From positions 34,708 to 98,707 of the forward strand of contig CAKZQS010000019.1 of NCBI GenBank assembly GCA_937141935.1: a stretch of DNA of 64,000 nt, in the 5' to 3' direction. A program made the position numbers and the translations under genes. Shown here in pieces: positions 52,701-59,946 of this stretch. The notes under the pieces are model-generated. The model did no database searches. It was not told the origin of the DNA and saw only the letters and a list, made by a program, of their open reading frames with translations. Source of the stretch: an uncultured Ectothiorhodospiraceae bacterium (lineage in GTDB: Bacteria > Pseudomonadota > Gammaproteobacteria > Nevskiales > Oceanococcaceae). Every line of letters begins with the position of its first letter. Position 1 is the first letter of the stretch.

Positions 52701-52888
52701 CGGACATCTTCGAGGACCCCATTGCGATCCTCGACGCGGCCTACACCCAGCGCTTCGGGCGGGCCAAGGTCAAGCTGACCATCGGCAACGTCCTCGACGC
52801 CGAGCGCACCTACAAGCAGGGCGACCAGCTGCAACGCCAGATCACGACCGGAACAAGCTACGGGCTGTCCTTCGGCTACGCCTTTTAG
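49748..52888 (+). CDS. Large TonB-dependent receptor with carboxypeptidase-regulatory-like N-terminal domains
   Basis: 1046 aa. Signal peptide (FAGLFLALLLACATLYGPQTRAQ), two N-terminal immunoglobulin-like modules: about 50-130 (AEVSVFLFKGGAPEPGLALYQGD) and about 145-235 (LRGVLRSVVDGSPVAGVKVFASG, the carboxypeptidase-regulatory-like fold), a TonB box ELEEFVVTAP (about 238-247), plug (FSKAGDSDAAEALQRVSGLVIEDGKFVVVRGQP ... NGASLPSPDP) and a barrel ending FGYAF. It follows the dedicated TonB2 genes directly, so it is likely their client. Substrate unknown; PHO-box control suggests a phosphorus compound. A terminator hairpin lies in the signal-peptide codons. Confidence 0.92.
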   Translation: MHLSSSFAEGRFAGLFLALLLACATLYGPQTRAQQASDQAGEPANEAASEVGRAEVSVFLFKGGAPEPGLALYQGDTLLGRSDSEGAVFARIRAGQSVLEVRRDGQTIYEHSVNAAADDYIQLIITLDSGAPVANVEGEGGEELVVDSSDAEPGRLRGVLRSVVDGSPVAGVKVFASGLGELTRTDAEGAFSAEVPAGAYVVSLVHPNYTTRTLPNVEVAAEQETLASAELTPAGLELEEFVVTAPFIEGSVASVLAEQRASSEVAEVIGAEQFSKAGDSDAAEALQRVSGLVIEDGKFVVVRGQPSRYTATTFNGASLPSPDPVQQIVPLDLFPANVLRSIAVQKSFSADKPGGFGGGLIELRSRAIPESTFFEIGVKVGGNTESTGKDGLESRGGSRDWLGEDDGTRALPPELAAAVSTPEALQTFRRLPEAERNALGRTLDPNYALDEQSLPPNAGVSLSGGTSRSLFGGQAGVLGSLDLSNGYKRSVEIERSFNLAGGGRLDPVTDFVEERTDFSSTLGSLLVFGWENEFHRVNSNSFFIRDTIDRTQVDVGTDRTSDDREERNFLIEFNQRELFVQQLQGEHSFNRVLIDWGYQSSTGERERPDRRQYRYQLLSNDRVVNQSEFGLQREYNTTTDDTQSLSLNGTLTAWDSERLDVLVKLGAASSEQDRRSQTLRFRLQPDNDADLFDTDPESFYAPENIGAGLEFESPTLGNDNYAGRVEIDGYFLQTDVSWADRLRVVSGVRFEDASYETRTFSDEDTTQAIVSGFETSDALPAVSLTYFLNDTMQIRAAFGDSISRPLLVETSATSFFDPDNGRQFVGNTDLVPTEIRSYDLRYEWYPSGTQSLTAGVFYKDYTNAIERSFIPIGGGRPVISFINAPTASVSGVELGGRLDLRSVALLRKAGEWIEQTYLQANLSVIDSEVELDADTIATNARRQLQGQADNALNLQLGFEGEQRDWVLSYNRVGKRLDTAGIFGLPDIFEDPIAILDAAYTQRFGRAKVKLTIGNVLDAERTYKQGDQLQRQITTGTSYGLSFGYAF
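49775..49797 (+). terminator. Terminator/attenuator inside the receptor's signal-peptide codons
   Basis: Stem GGCCGG/CCGGCC with a TTCG tetraloop followed by seven T, a textbook intrinsic terminator, only 25 nt into the receptor gene and 17 nt after the TPR stop. Ribosomes that restart at the overlapping ATG would melt it, so it may couple readthrough to translation. Confidence 0.8.
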
Positions 52889-52956
52889 GGAGCCGGCCAG
52901 CGGCCCGGCAGCGCCGGGCGAGGCGCAGCAAACAGCGGATTTCACAAAGTTTTCCG

Positions 52957-53001
52957 CTGCCACGCTTTCGTAACGGGAATGACACAAACCACTCCTAGCA
53001 T
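52957..53001 (+). promoter_or_regulatory. Three-unit PHO-box-like array before the duplicated lipoprotein gene
   Basis: Consecutive 11-bp units CTGCCACGCTT (52957-52967), TCGTAACGGGA (52968-52978) and ATGACACAAAC (52979-52989), then 6 nt and TAGCAT (52996-53001). Unit geometry and gap match the pstS and DUF3450 sites. An in-frame ATG at 52979 lies within the box and is therefore not the gene start. Confidence 0.65.
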
Positions 53002-53047
53002 GGCGAGTGGTCTCTATCGACTGCATCACTTGAATCAAAGGTCCGAT

Positions 53048-56000
53048 ATGCGCAACCAGGAACGCTTGGCTCGTGCCATTGCCCTGATCGCCCCGCTGGC
53101 GCTGGCCGCCTGCGGCGGCGGCGGTGGCGGTGGCGGCGGCTCGACGCCCACCCCGACTCCGACGGCCTCCGTCACCCCGACCCCGACGGCGGCCGTAACG
53201 CCCACGCCGACCGCAACGCCGACGCCGACGGCCGCCCCGACCGCCGCGCCTGGCGTGGCCCTGGGTGGCGCCTTCCAGCGCGGCGTGTTCGACCCGGATG
53301 ATCAGATCGATAGCGATCTGGACATGCTCGGCGTCGTGGTCCGCTCGCAGGCCCCGCTCTTCGACACCGACGACGCCCTGGGCACCAGCTGGGCCGCCGG
53401 CCAGAGCAACGACGGCGCCGGTGGCGCCGACGCTACGGGCGCCACGGTGACCTACGACGTGCGCGTCGACGATGCGATGACGGCTTCCGCGAACACCTTC
53501 CGCGTCAGCACCGGCCAGGCGCCGAATGCGACGGTGTCGGTCGCCCGCCCCTACTACGGCGCGGTCAACCCGGCGAACAGCGGCATTGCGCCCTGGTTCA
53601 CCGGCTGGACCTTCCCGATCACGCCGGACACCAGCACGCTGAGCGCCGGTGCCTACACGCACCCGCTGGCCGATGACTACGCGGACGGCTCGATTGCCCC
53701 CGCGGCCGCGGCCAACTGCGCCGCCGGCGCGGCCTTCGGCACCGTGACGATCGCCAACGCGACCTTCCCGGTCTGCCGCATCGTTCCCGGCGACATCGCC
53801 GCCAGCGTGACGCTGGGCAACGACCATGTGTACCTGCTCGACGGCTCCATCAAGGTCGGCAACGGCGGCGTGGAAGACACCACCCCGGCCGCGGCGCAGA
53901 ACCTGGTGCTGACCATCGAGGCCGGCACGCAGATCTTCGCCCGCGAAGGCTCGGCGACGGCGCTGCGCATCACGCGTGGCTCGCAGCTCGTGGCCAACGG
54001 CACCGCCGACCAGCCGATCATCTGGTCGGGTATCGCCACCGACGCCACCGGCATCACCGGCGACCCGCTGGACTTCACCGGTCGTGGTGACTGGGGTGGC
54101 GTGGTGCTGAACGGTTATGGCATCACCAACTCGGTGGCCGACGCCGGCAACGTGCCCAACGAACTGCAGTCCGAGGCCGCCCCGGCGACCGACACGGACG
54201 TCTTCTACGGCGGCAACGTCGAGAACGACAGCAGCGGCTCCATGCGCTACCACGTCATCGCCGAATCCGGCTTCGCCTTCCGCCCGGACGCCGAAGTCCA
54301 GGGCCTGACGCTGGAAGGCGTGGGCTCGGGCACCACCATCGAGTACCTGCAGGTCTTCGGTTCGGAAGATGACGGCGTGGAACTCTTCGGTGGCTCCGTG
54401 CCGATGCGCTATGTCGTGGTCAATGACGTCGACGACGACTCGCTGGACTTCGACGATGGCAACACCTCCGTGATCCGCAACGCGATCATCGTGCAGGGCG
54501 TGGCCAACGGCGATAACGGCATCGAAGCCGACAACGCCGGCCCGAGCGACGACGCCGAGCCCAAGACCACGCCGGTTATCGCCAACCTGCTGGTTGTCGG
54601 CAACAGCGGCAAGGACAACACCGCGGGCTACCGCCCGAAGGACGGCTTTGGCGGCACGATCGAGCACGGCGTGTTCATCGACGGCCAGTTCGTCTTCTTC
54701 GACGGCATCCCCGGCCTGTCCGCCAACAGCGCCTTCCAGCGCGGCGTGTTCGATCCGGATGACCAGATCGACTCCGACCTGGACATGCTGGGCGTGGCCT
54801 ACCGCTCCGCGGCGCCGCTTTTCGATGACGACGATGCCCTGGGCGACAGCTGGGCCGCCGGTGCTTCGAACGACGGTGCGGGCAACCCGGACGCCACCGG
54901 CGCCTCGGTCACCTACGACGTCAGCGAAGACGCGACCCTGAGCGTGAACGCGCGCAGCCTGATCGCCACCTCGACCAAGGCCCCGAACACGCAGGTGTCG
55001 GTGGCCGAGGCCTACTATGGTGCGGTCAACCCGCTGACCACGGGCTCGACCTGGTTCGACGGCTGGACCTTCCCGGTCGTCGCCGACACGGGCGTGCTCT
55101 CGGCCGGCAACTACACGCACCCGCTGGCCGATGACTACCTGGACGGCTCGATCGCCCCGGCCGCCGCCGCCAGCTGTGCCGCCGGCACCGCCTTCGGCAC
55201 GCTGGACATCGTGGGCGTGACCTTCCCGGTCTGCCTGATCGTGCCGGGTGACATCACCGCCAGCGTCACGCTGGGCAACGACCACGTCTACGTGCTCGAC
55301 GGTGCGATCAAGGTCGGCAACGGCGGCGTCGAAGACACCGCCCCGGCCGCGGCGCAGAACCTGGTTGTGACCATCGAAGCCGGCACGCAGATCTTCGCCC
55401 GCGAAGGTTCGGCCTCGGCCCTGCGCGTCACCCGCGGCTCGCAGCTGATCGCCAACGGCACCGCCGACCAGCCGATCATCTGGTCCGGTATCGCCACCGA
55501 CGCCACCGGCGTCACCGGCGATCCGCTGGACTTCACCGGCCGCGGCGACTGGGGTGGCGTGGTGCTGAACGGTTATGGCATCACCAACTCCGTGGCCGAC
55601 ACCGGCAACGTGCCCAATGAGCTGCAGTCCGAGGCCGCCCCGGCGACCGACACGGACGTCTTCTACGGCGGCAACGTCGAGAACGACAACAGCGGTTCCA
55701 TGCGCTACAACGTCATCGCCGAATCCGGCTTCGCCTTCCGTCCGGACGCCGAAGTGCAGGGCCTGACGCTGGAAGCCGTGGGCTCGGGCACCACCATCGA
55801 GTACCTGCAGGTCTTCGGTTCGGAAGACGACGGCGTGGAACTCTTCGGTGGCTCGGTGGCCATGCGCTGGGTCGTGGTCAACGACGTCGACGACGACTCG
55901 CTGGACTTCGACGATGGCAACACCTCCGTGATCCGCAACGCGATCATCGTGCAGGGCGTGGCCAACGGCGATAACGGCATCGAAGCCGACAACGCCGGCC

Positions 56001-56158
56001 CGAGCGACGACGCCGAGCCCAAGACCACGCCGGTCATCGCCAACCTGCTGGTCATCGGCAACACCGGCAAGGACAACACGGCCGGCTACCGTCCGAAGGA
56101 CGGCTTCGGCGGCACGCTGGAGCATGCCGTGTTCGTTGACGGCGCCTTCGTCGAGTAA
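53048..56158 (+). CDS. Surface lipoprotein with two near-identical parallel-beta-helix-like halves
   Basis: 1036 aa. Lipoprotein signal ending LALAAC (Cys22, Gly at +2, so outer-membrane sorting), a Gly9 run, then a Thr-Pro linker (about 31-70). Two repeats follow, residues 75-561 and 562-1036, each starting AFQRGVFDPDDQIDSDLDMLG and containing a repetitive Gly/Asn-rich section (EAGTQIFAREGS, GRGDWGGVVLNGYG, FYGGNVENDSSG, YLQVFGSEDDGVELFGGS, VNDVDDDSLDFDDGNTSVIRNA) that resembles right-handed beta-helix lipoproteins found beside TonB receptors. Acidic DDD/DDG clusters could bind metal ions. AAAGGT precedes ATG 53048. Role inferred: capture or processing of the receptor's substrate at the surface. 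Confidence 0.85.
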   Translation: MRNQERLARAIALIAPLALAACGGGGGGGGGSTPTPTPTASVTPTPTAAVTPTPTATPTPTAAPTAAPGVALGGAFQRGVFDPDDQIDSDLDMLGVVVRSQAPLFDTDDALGTSWAAGQSNDGAGGADATGATVTYDVRVDDAMTASANTFRVSTGQAPNATVSVARPYYGAVNPANSGIAPWFTGWTFPITPDTSTLSAGAYTHPLADDYADGSIAPAAAANCAAGAAFGTVTIANATFPVCRIVPGDIAASVTLGNDHVYLLDGSIKVGNGGVEDTTPAAAQNLVLTIEAGTQIFAREGSATALRITRGSQLVANGTADQPIIWSGIATDATGITGDPLDFTGRGDWGGVVLNGYGITNSVADAGNVPNELQSEAAPATDTDVFYGGNVENDSSGSMRYHVIAESGFAFRPDAEVQGLTLEGVGSGTTIEYLQVFGSEDDGVELFGGSVPMRYVVVNDVDDDSLDFDDGNTSVIRNAIIVQGVANGDNGIEADNAGPSDDAEPKTTPVIANLLVVGNSGKDNTAGYRPKDGFGGTIEHGVFIDGQFVFFDGIPGLSANSAFQRGVFDPDDQIDSDLDMLGVAYRSAAPLFDDDDALGDSWAAGASNDGAGNPDATGASVTYDVSEDATLSVNARSLIATSTKAPNTQVSVAEAYYGAVNPLTTGSTWFDGWTFPVVADTGVLSAGNYTHPLADDYLDGSIAPAAAASCAAGTAFGTLDIVGVTFPVCLIVPGDITASVTLGNDHVYVLDGAIKVGNGGVEDTAPAAAQNLVVTIEAGTQIFAREGSASALRVTRGSQLIANGTADQPIIWSGIATDATGVTGDPLDFTGRGDWGGVVLNGYGITNSVADTGNVPNELQSEAAPATDTDVFYGGNVENDNSGSMRYNVIAESGFAFRPDAEVQGLTLEAVGSGTTIEYLQVFGSEDDGVELFGGSVAMRWVVVNDVDDDSLDFDDGNTSVIRNAIIVQGVANGDNGIEADNAGPSDDAEPKTTPVIANLLVIGNTGKDNTAGYRPKDGFGGTLEHAVFVDGAFVE
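53270..54730 (+). repeat. Internal duplication, unit 1
   Basis: 1461 bp encoding residues 75-561 of the lipoprotein. Aligns with unit 2 with a single one-codon difference in the middle (NPANSGIAPWF versus NPLTTGSTWF). Confidence 0.9.
54731..56155 (+). repeat. Internal duplication, unit 2
   Basis: 1425 bp encoding residues 562-1036. A 152-bp stretch, 55883-56034, is identical to 54425-54576 in unit 1 while the first third differs at many codons, so identity rises along the repeat. Confidence 0.9.
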
Positions 56159-56201
56159 GACGAGCCACAACAGACCTGGGGAGGTCAGCGACCTCCCCGA
56201 C

Positions 56202-56232
56202 AAGCCCCGGCCTCGTGCCGGGGCTTTTTTTT
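56202..56232 (+). terminator. Intrinsic terminator of the lipoprotein gene
   Basis: 10-bp stem AAGCCCCGGC/GCCGGGGCTT, loop CTCGT, followed by a T-run (eight T to 56232). 43 nt after the stop codon. Confidence 0.95.
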
Positions 56233-56237
56233 GCCCA

Positions 56238-56342
56238 CGTCGCTCCATGGCCTGGCGGCGTCGCTCCATGAGCTGGCGGCGCCAATCAATGACCGGGCAG
56301 CGCCGCCCAATGCCGTGGCCTCGTCGACCCATTACCAGACCG
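56238..56342. repeat. 21-bp minisatellite, five diverged units
   Basis: Units begin CGTCGCTCCATGGCCTGGCG, CGTCGCTCCATGAGCTGGCG, CGCCAATCAATGACCGGGCA, CGCCGCCCAATGCCGTGGCC and CGTCGACCCATTACCAGACC. It starts 5 bp after the terminator. The remaining gap to 56414 may hold the aidB promoter (TTGTTC 56357-56362, 17-nt spacer, TAAGCT 56380-56385, weak). Confidence 0.7.
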
Positions 56343-56414
56343 GGCGGCCGCCGCCCTTGTTCGTAACATCTTGCGGCGATAAGCTCCCCGCTCGCCCGCC
56401 AAACCGGAGCGCCC

Positions 56415-58133
56415 ATGCGCCCCTCCGACACCCCGCCCGCCCCCGGAGAAACCCACCGGGTCGAGAACACCGCCTCGGAACTGCCCGACTGCAACCTCTA
56501 CGCCGGCGATGCCGCACTGGTCGAGGCCGTGGCGCGCGAGGGCGGTGGCTGGGGCGATGCCGAACTGCGCCAGTTTGGCGGGCTCATCGGCCGCCAGGAC
56601 TATCGTGAGCTGGGCCACCTGGCCAATCGCTACCCGCCCGAACTCGAGACCCACGACCGCTTTGGCCACCGCGTGGATCTGGTGCGCTACCACCCGGCCT
56701 ATCACGAGCTGATGCGCACGGCGCTGGAGCACGGGCTGCATTCCGCGCCGTGGACGCAGCCGCGCGCCGGCGCCCACGTCGTGCGCGGCGCCAAGGCCTT
56801 CATGCACGCCCAGGTCGAGGCCGGCCACGGCTGCCCCATCACGATGAGCTTTGCGGCGCTGCCCAGCCTGCGCACCACCCCGCAAATCGCCGCGCAGTGG
56901 GAGCCCAAGTTGCTGGCCCAGGCCTATGACCCGCGCAATGTGCCGGCAGCCGACAAGGCGGCCATCACGCTGGGCATGGGCATGACCGAAAAGCAGGGCG
57001 GCTCGGACGTGCGTGCCAACTCCACGGTGGCCAGCGCGCTGGAATCCGGCGGCCCGGGCAGCGCCTACCGCCTCACCGGCCACAAGTGGTTCCTGTCGGC
57101 CCCCATGTGCGATGCCTTCCTGGTGCTGGCCCAGGCGCCGGGCGGGGTGTCCTGCTTCCTGGTACCGCGCTGGACCCCGGAAGGCGCCAAGAACGGCCTG
57201 CAGGTCCTGCGGCTGAAGGACAAGATGGGCAACCGCTCCAACGCCTCCAGCGAGGTCGAGTTCCGCGACGCGCTGGGCTGGATGCTGGGCGAGGAAGGCC
57301 GCGGCGTGCCGACCATCATCGAGATGGTCAGCCTGACCCGCTTCGACTGCATGGGCGCCTCGGCCGGTCTGATGCGTGCCGGCGTGGCCCACGCGCTGCA
57401 TCACTGCCGCGAGCGCGCCGCCTTCGGCCGCCCGCTGCTCGAACAGCCGCTGATGCGCAATGTGCTGGCCGACCTGGCGCTGGAATACGAGGCGGCCATC
57501 GCCTACTCGCTGCGCATGGCCCGCGCCCTGGATGCCAAGGACAGCGACGCCGGCGAGGCCCAGCTCGCCCGATTGGCGACGGCCGTGGGCAAGTACTGGG
57601 TGTGCAAGCGCGCGCCGCAGCACAGCTATGAGGTCATGGAGTGCGTCGGCGGCAGCGGCGTGATGGAAAACGCCATCTACCCGCGACTGTTCCGCGAGTC
57701 GGTCATCAATCCCATCTGGGAAGGCAGCGGCAACGTGCAATGCCTGGACGTGCTGCGCGCCATCGGCCGCAGCCCCGACAGCCTGGCGGCCTTCGTCGGC
57801 GAGCTGGAGGCGGCCCGTGGCGGCGATGCGCGCTACGACGCCTACCTGGCGCGCCTGCAGCCGCAGCTCGCCGCCCTGCGCGGCGCCGATGGCGACAGCC
57901 TGCAATTCGGCGCACGCCGCCTGGTCGATGCGCTGGCGCTGGCCTTCCAGGCTTCGCTGCTGCTGCGCCATGCGCCCAGCCCGATCGGCGAGGCCTGGTG
58001 CGGCGCGCGCTTGGCCGGCGACGGCGCCGCCCAATACGGCACGCTGGCCGACGACCGCGCGGTCGACCTGCTGCTGGAACGCGCCGACCCGCTGCAGCAG
58101 AGCAGCGCGCCGGCCCGCAGCGAGGCCGCCTGA
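56415..58133 (+). CDS. aidB: AidB-like acyl-CoA dehydrogenase
   Basis: 572 aa flavoprotein of the AidB branch of acyl-CoA dehydrogenases, which in E. coli belongs to the Ada response to alkylating agents. The AidB signature GMGMTEKQGGSDVRANS is at about residues 188-204, followed by GHKWFLSAPMCDAFLVLAQ, KDKMGNRSNASSEVEF, ECVGGSGVMENAIYPRLFRESVINPIWEGSGNVQCLDVLRA, with the catalytic-Glu region WEGSGN. Length matches AidB (541) plus a Pro-rich N-terminal and Ala-rich C-terminal end. Not near ada or alkB here. GGAG lies 6 nt before the ATG. Confidence 0.92.
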   Translation: MRPSDTPPAPGETHRVENTASELPDCNLYAGDAALVEAVAREGGGWGDAELRQFGGLIGRQDYRELGHLANRYPPELETHDRFGHRVDLVRYHPAYHELMRTALEHGLHSAPWTQPRAGAHVVRGAKAFMHAQVEAGHGCPITMSFAALPSLRTTPQIAAQWEPKLLAQAYDPRNVPAADKAAITLGMGMTEKQGGSDVRANSTVASALESGGPGSAYRLTGHKWFLSAPMCDAFLVLAQAPGGVSCFLVPRWTPEGAKNGLQVLRLKDKMGNRSNASSEVEFRDALGWMLGEEGRGVPTIIEMVSLTRFDCMGASAGLMRAGVAHALHHCRERAAFGRPLLEQPLMRNVLADLALEYEAAIAYSLRMARALDAKDSDAGEAQLARLATAVGKYWVCKRAPQHSYEVMECVGGSGVMENAIYPRLFRESVINPIWEGSGNVQCLDVLRAIGRSPDSLAAFVGELEAARGGDARYDAYLARLQPQLAALRGADGDSLQFGARRLVDALALAFQASLLLRHAPSPIGEAWCGARLAGDGAAQYGTLADDRAVDLLLERADPLQQSSAPARSEAA

Positions 58134-58576
58134 TGGCGCAGGCGGCGCAGACCGCGTCCGGCGGCGGCCACGTCGACCCCGAGCGGGCGCAGTTCGAGCT
58201 GTTCAAGTCCCTGCCCCGCGATGCACCGGTGGAGATGCTCAACCTGATTCGGCTGCGTGCGCAGGCCGCCTACCCCGATGGGCACGCGGCGACCGGCGCG
58301 CAGGCCTACGCGGCCTATGGCAAAGAGAGCGGGCCGATCTTTCGCCGCCTGGGCGGCGAGATCCTGTGGCGCGGCGAGCCGCAGTGCGTGCTGATCGGCC
58401 CGGCGCAGGAGCATTGGGACATCGCCTTCATCGCCCGCTACCCCACGGCCGGCGCCTTTTTGGCGATGGTCGTCGACCCCGATTACCGCAAGGCCGTCGT
58501 CCACCGCCAGGCCGCCGTGGCGGACAGCCGGCTGATCCGCATGGCCCCCAGCGCCGGGGGTGCGGGATTCGGTTAG
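58133..58576 (+). CDS. DUF1330 family protein
   Basis: 147 aa; ferredoxin-like alpha-beta fold of the dimeric alpha-beta barrel superfamily. Recognisable parts are PVEMLNLIRLRAQAAYPDGH, YAAYGKESGPIFRRLGGEILWRGE and IAFIARYPTAGAFLAMVVDPDYRKAVVHRQAAVADSRLIRM, the DUF1330 pattern (PT..AF..M..DP.Y). No known biochemical function. ATG overlaps the aidB-like stop (TGATG), so it may act with that enzyme. Confidence 0.85.
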   Translation: MAQAAQTASGGGHVDPERAQFELFKSLPRDAPVEMLNLIRLRAQAAYPDGHAATGAQAYAAYGKESGPIFRRLGGEILWRGEPQCVLIGPAQEHWDIAFIARYPTAGAFLAMVVDPDYRKAVVHRQAAVADSRLIRMAPSAGGAGFG

Positions 58577-58595
58577 TGGTAGCGGCGGCGTCAGT

Positions 58596-59411
58596 TCAGG
58601 CCGCGGACACCGCATCCTCGCCAAAGCCCCAGCGCTCGACGGCCACCCCGTAGTCGCGTTGCAGCGCCGCCATGTCGGCCGCCAGGGCATTGCGGATGAA
58701 GGCACGCTCGTGCGCTTCCAGCGCGTGGCGCGGATGGGACTGAGCCCGCTGCCGGAGCCCCCTGCGCAGGCGCTGTAGCCGACCGCGCCAGCCCGCGGCC
58801 AGCGCGGGCTGCCCGCTGCGGTGTGCCGGACGCAGGTCGTAAGCATCGTGCGGCGACAGGCCGACCCAACGCTCCAGGTGGCGCAGGGTTTGCAGCGGGT
58901 CGCGCACGTATTCGTCGAAGTCCAGCAGCAGCAGGCGATCGCGACCGAAACAGCGTGCGAAAGGCGCGAGTTGGCGGTGGTACATCGACAGGTGCAGCAG
59001 GTACTCCGCGGCGAAGGGCCAGCCCGCCGTGGCGTCGGCGTGTTCCGCCACATGGCGGATATGCGAGGCGATCCGCTCCAGCGGGTCGCGCAGCAGGTAC
59101 ACCAGCCAGGGCCGCAAGCCGGCGGCCTGAATCCGCTCGGCCACGCCCTGCTCCTGCGGAAACTTCGTGTAGCCGGTGGAGGCCTCCAGCGTGACCCGGT
59201 GCCGCCGCGGGTCGAAATCAAAGAGGTCCGCGTAGCTCGCCACGGCGCTGCGATGCCCCTGCCATTGCGAGAAGTACTCGGTTTCCTTGGCCCGGGCCGC
59301 ACACACCTGCGGGTGCTGCGCCAACTGCCGGTACAGGCTGGTCGTGCCACATTTCATGGCGCCGATGATCATCACGGCCTTATCCGTCGGCGGCCCGCCC
59401 TGCGTCGGCAT
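58596..59411 (-). CDS. PAPS-dependent sulfotransferase domain protein
   Basis: 271 aa. P-loop-like PAPS 5'-phosphosulfate site IIGAMKCGTTSLYRQLAQHP (about 15-34), KETEYFSQW (probable catalytic/acceptor region), and the 3'-phosphate-binding stretch LVYLLRDPLERIASHIRHVAE (Arg about 108, Ser about 115), then LLLLDFDEYVRDPLQTLRHLERWVGL. Resembles heparan-type/Stf0-like bacterial sulfotransferases (Sulfotransfer_1). Acceptor unknown. It follows the CBS gene by 36 nt on the same strand. Confidence 0.87.
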   Translation of the reverse strand: MPTQGGPPTDKAVMIIGAMKCGTTSLYRQLAQHPQVCAARAKETEYFSQWQGHRSAVASYADLFDFDPRRHRVTLEASTGYTKFPQEQGVAERIQAAGLRPWLVYLLRDPLERIASHIRHVAEHADATAGWPFAAEYLLHLSMYHRQLAPFARCFGRDRLLLLDFDEYVRDPLQTLRHLERWVGLSPHDAYDLRPAHRSGQPALAAGWRGRLQRLRRGLRQRAQSHPRHALEAHERAFIRNALAADMAALQRDYGVAVERWGFGEDAVSAA

Positions 59412-59447
59412 CGCCCTGCCCCCCAGTGCCCAGTGCCCCGCGCCGCG

Positions 59448-59861
59448 CTAAGCGAAGCTGGCTTTCTCGGTGATGTGGTCGATGGCGCGCAGCACGTCGT
59501 GCCGCGAAATCTGGCCCACGAGGCGGTTCTCGGTGACGACCGGGTAGCACTTGTAGGGGGCGCTCAGGAACATCTTGGCGACATCCAGGATGCTGGTGTC
59601 CATGTCCACGCTGACCACGCCGGTGGTCATGTACTCGGAGACATTGCCGCCGAACTCCCCGTGGTAGCTGCTGCCCACCGCGACCTTCAGGCAGTCCTTC
59701 TCGGAGAGGTAGCCCACCAGATCGCCGGTATGGTCGAGCACCGGGGCGCCCGAGGCGCGCATGTCGACCAGCTTGCGTATCGCGGCCAGCACGCCCTGGT
59801 CGGGGCGGAAGGTCACCAGGCTGGCCTCCATGTAGTCCTTGACGATCAACGAATGCAACAT
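59448..59861 (-). CDS. Two-CBS-domain protein
   Basis: 137 aa composed only of two CBS motifs: about 6-60 (IVKDYMEASLVTFRPDQGVLAAIRKLVDMRASGAPVLD, VGYLSEKDCLKV) and about 76-130 (VSEYMTTGVVSVDMDTSILDVAKMFL, YPVVTENRLVGQISRHDVLRAI). Such proteins bind adenosyl nucleotides and regulate partners or act as sensors; the partner is unknown. Strong GAGGAG Shine-Dalgarno 7 nt before the ATG. Not clearly part of the nuo operon: 85 nt separate it from nuoN. Confidence 0.9.
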   Translation of the reverse strand: MLHSLIVKDYMEASLVTFRPDQGVLAAIRKLVDMRASGAPVLDHTGDLVGYLSEKDCLKVAVGSSYHGEFGGNVSEYMTTGVVSVDMDTSILDVAKMFLSAPYKCYPVVTENRLVGQISRHDVLRAIDHITEKASFA

Positions 59862-59946
59862 GGCGTACTCCTCGCCGCCCGCGGGCGGTCTCTCCGGCGA
59901 CCCGTGGGCATTGTGACACCAGAGACGCGGGTGTGCGCGGCCGGCC

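Noticed and set aside
56124..56366. Short plus-strand frame with repeated RRSMSW-like peptides
   Set aside because: It is only the 21-bp minisatellite translated; it spans a terminator and has no ribosome-binding site.
50354..56494. Open frame of about 2046 codons on the minus strand opposite the receptor and lipoprotein genes
   Set aside because: It is antisense to two well-supported genes, has no family resemblance, is rich in repeated Gly/Val/Ala/Asp imposed by the sense codons, and duplicates where the sense gene duplicates. High GC leaves antisense frames open.
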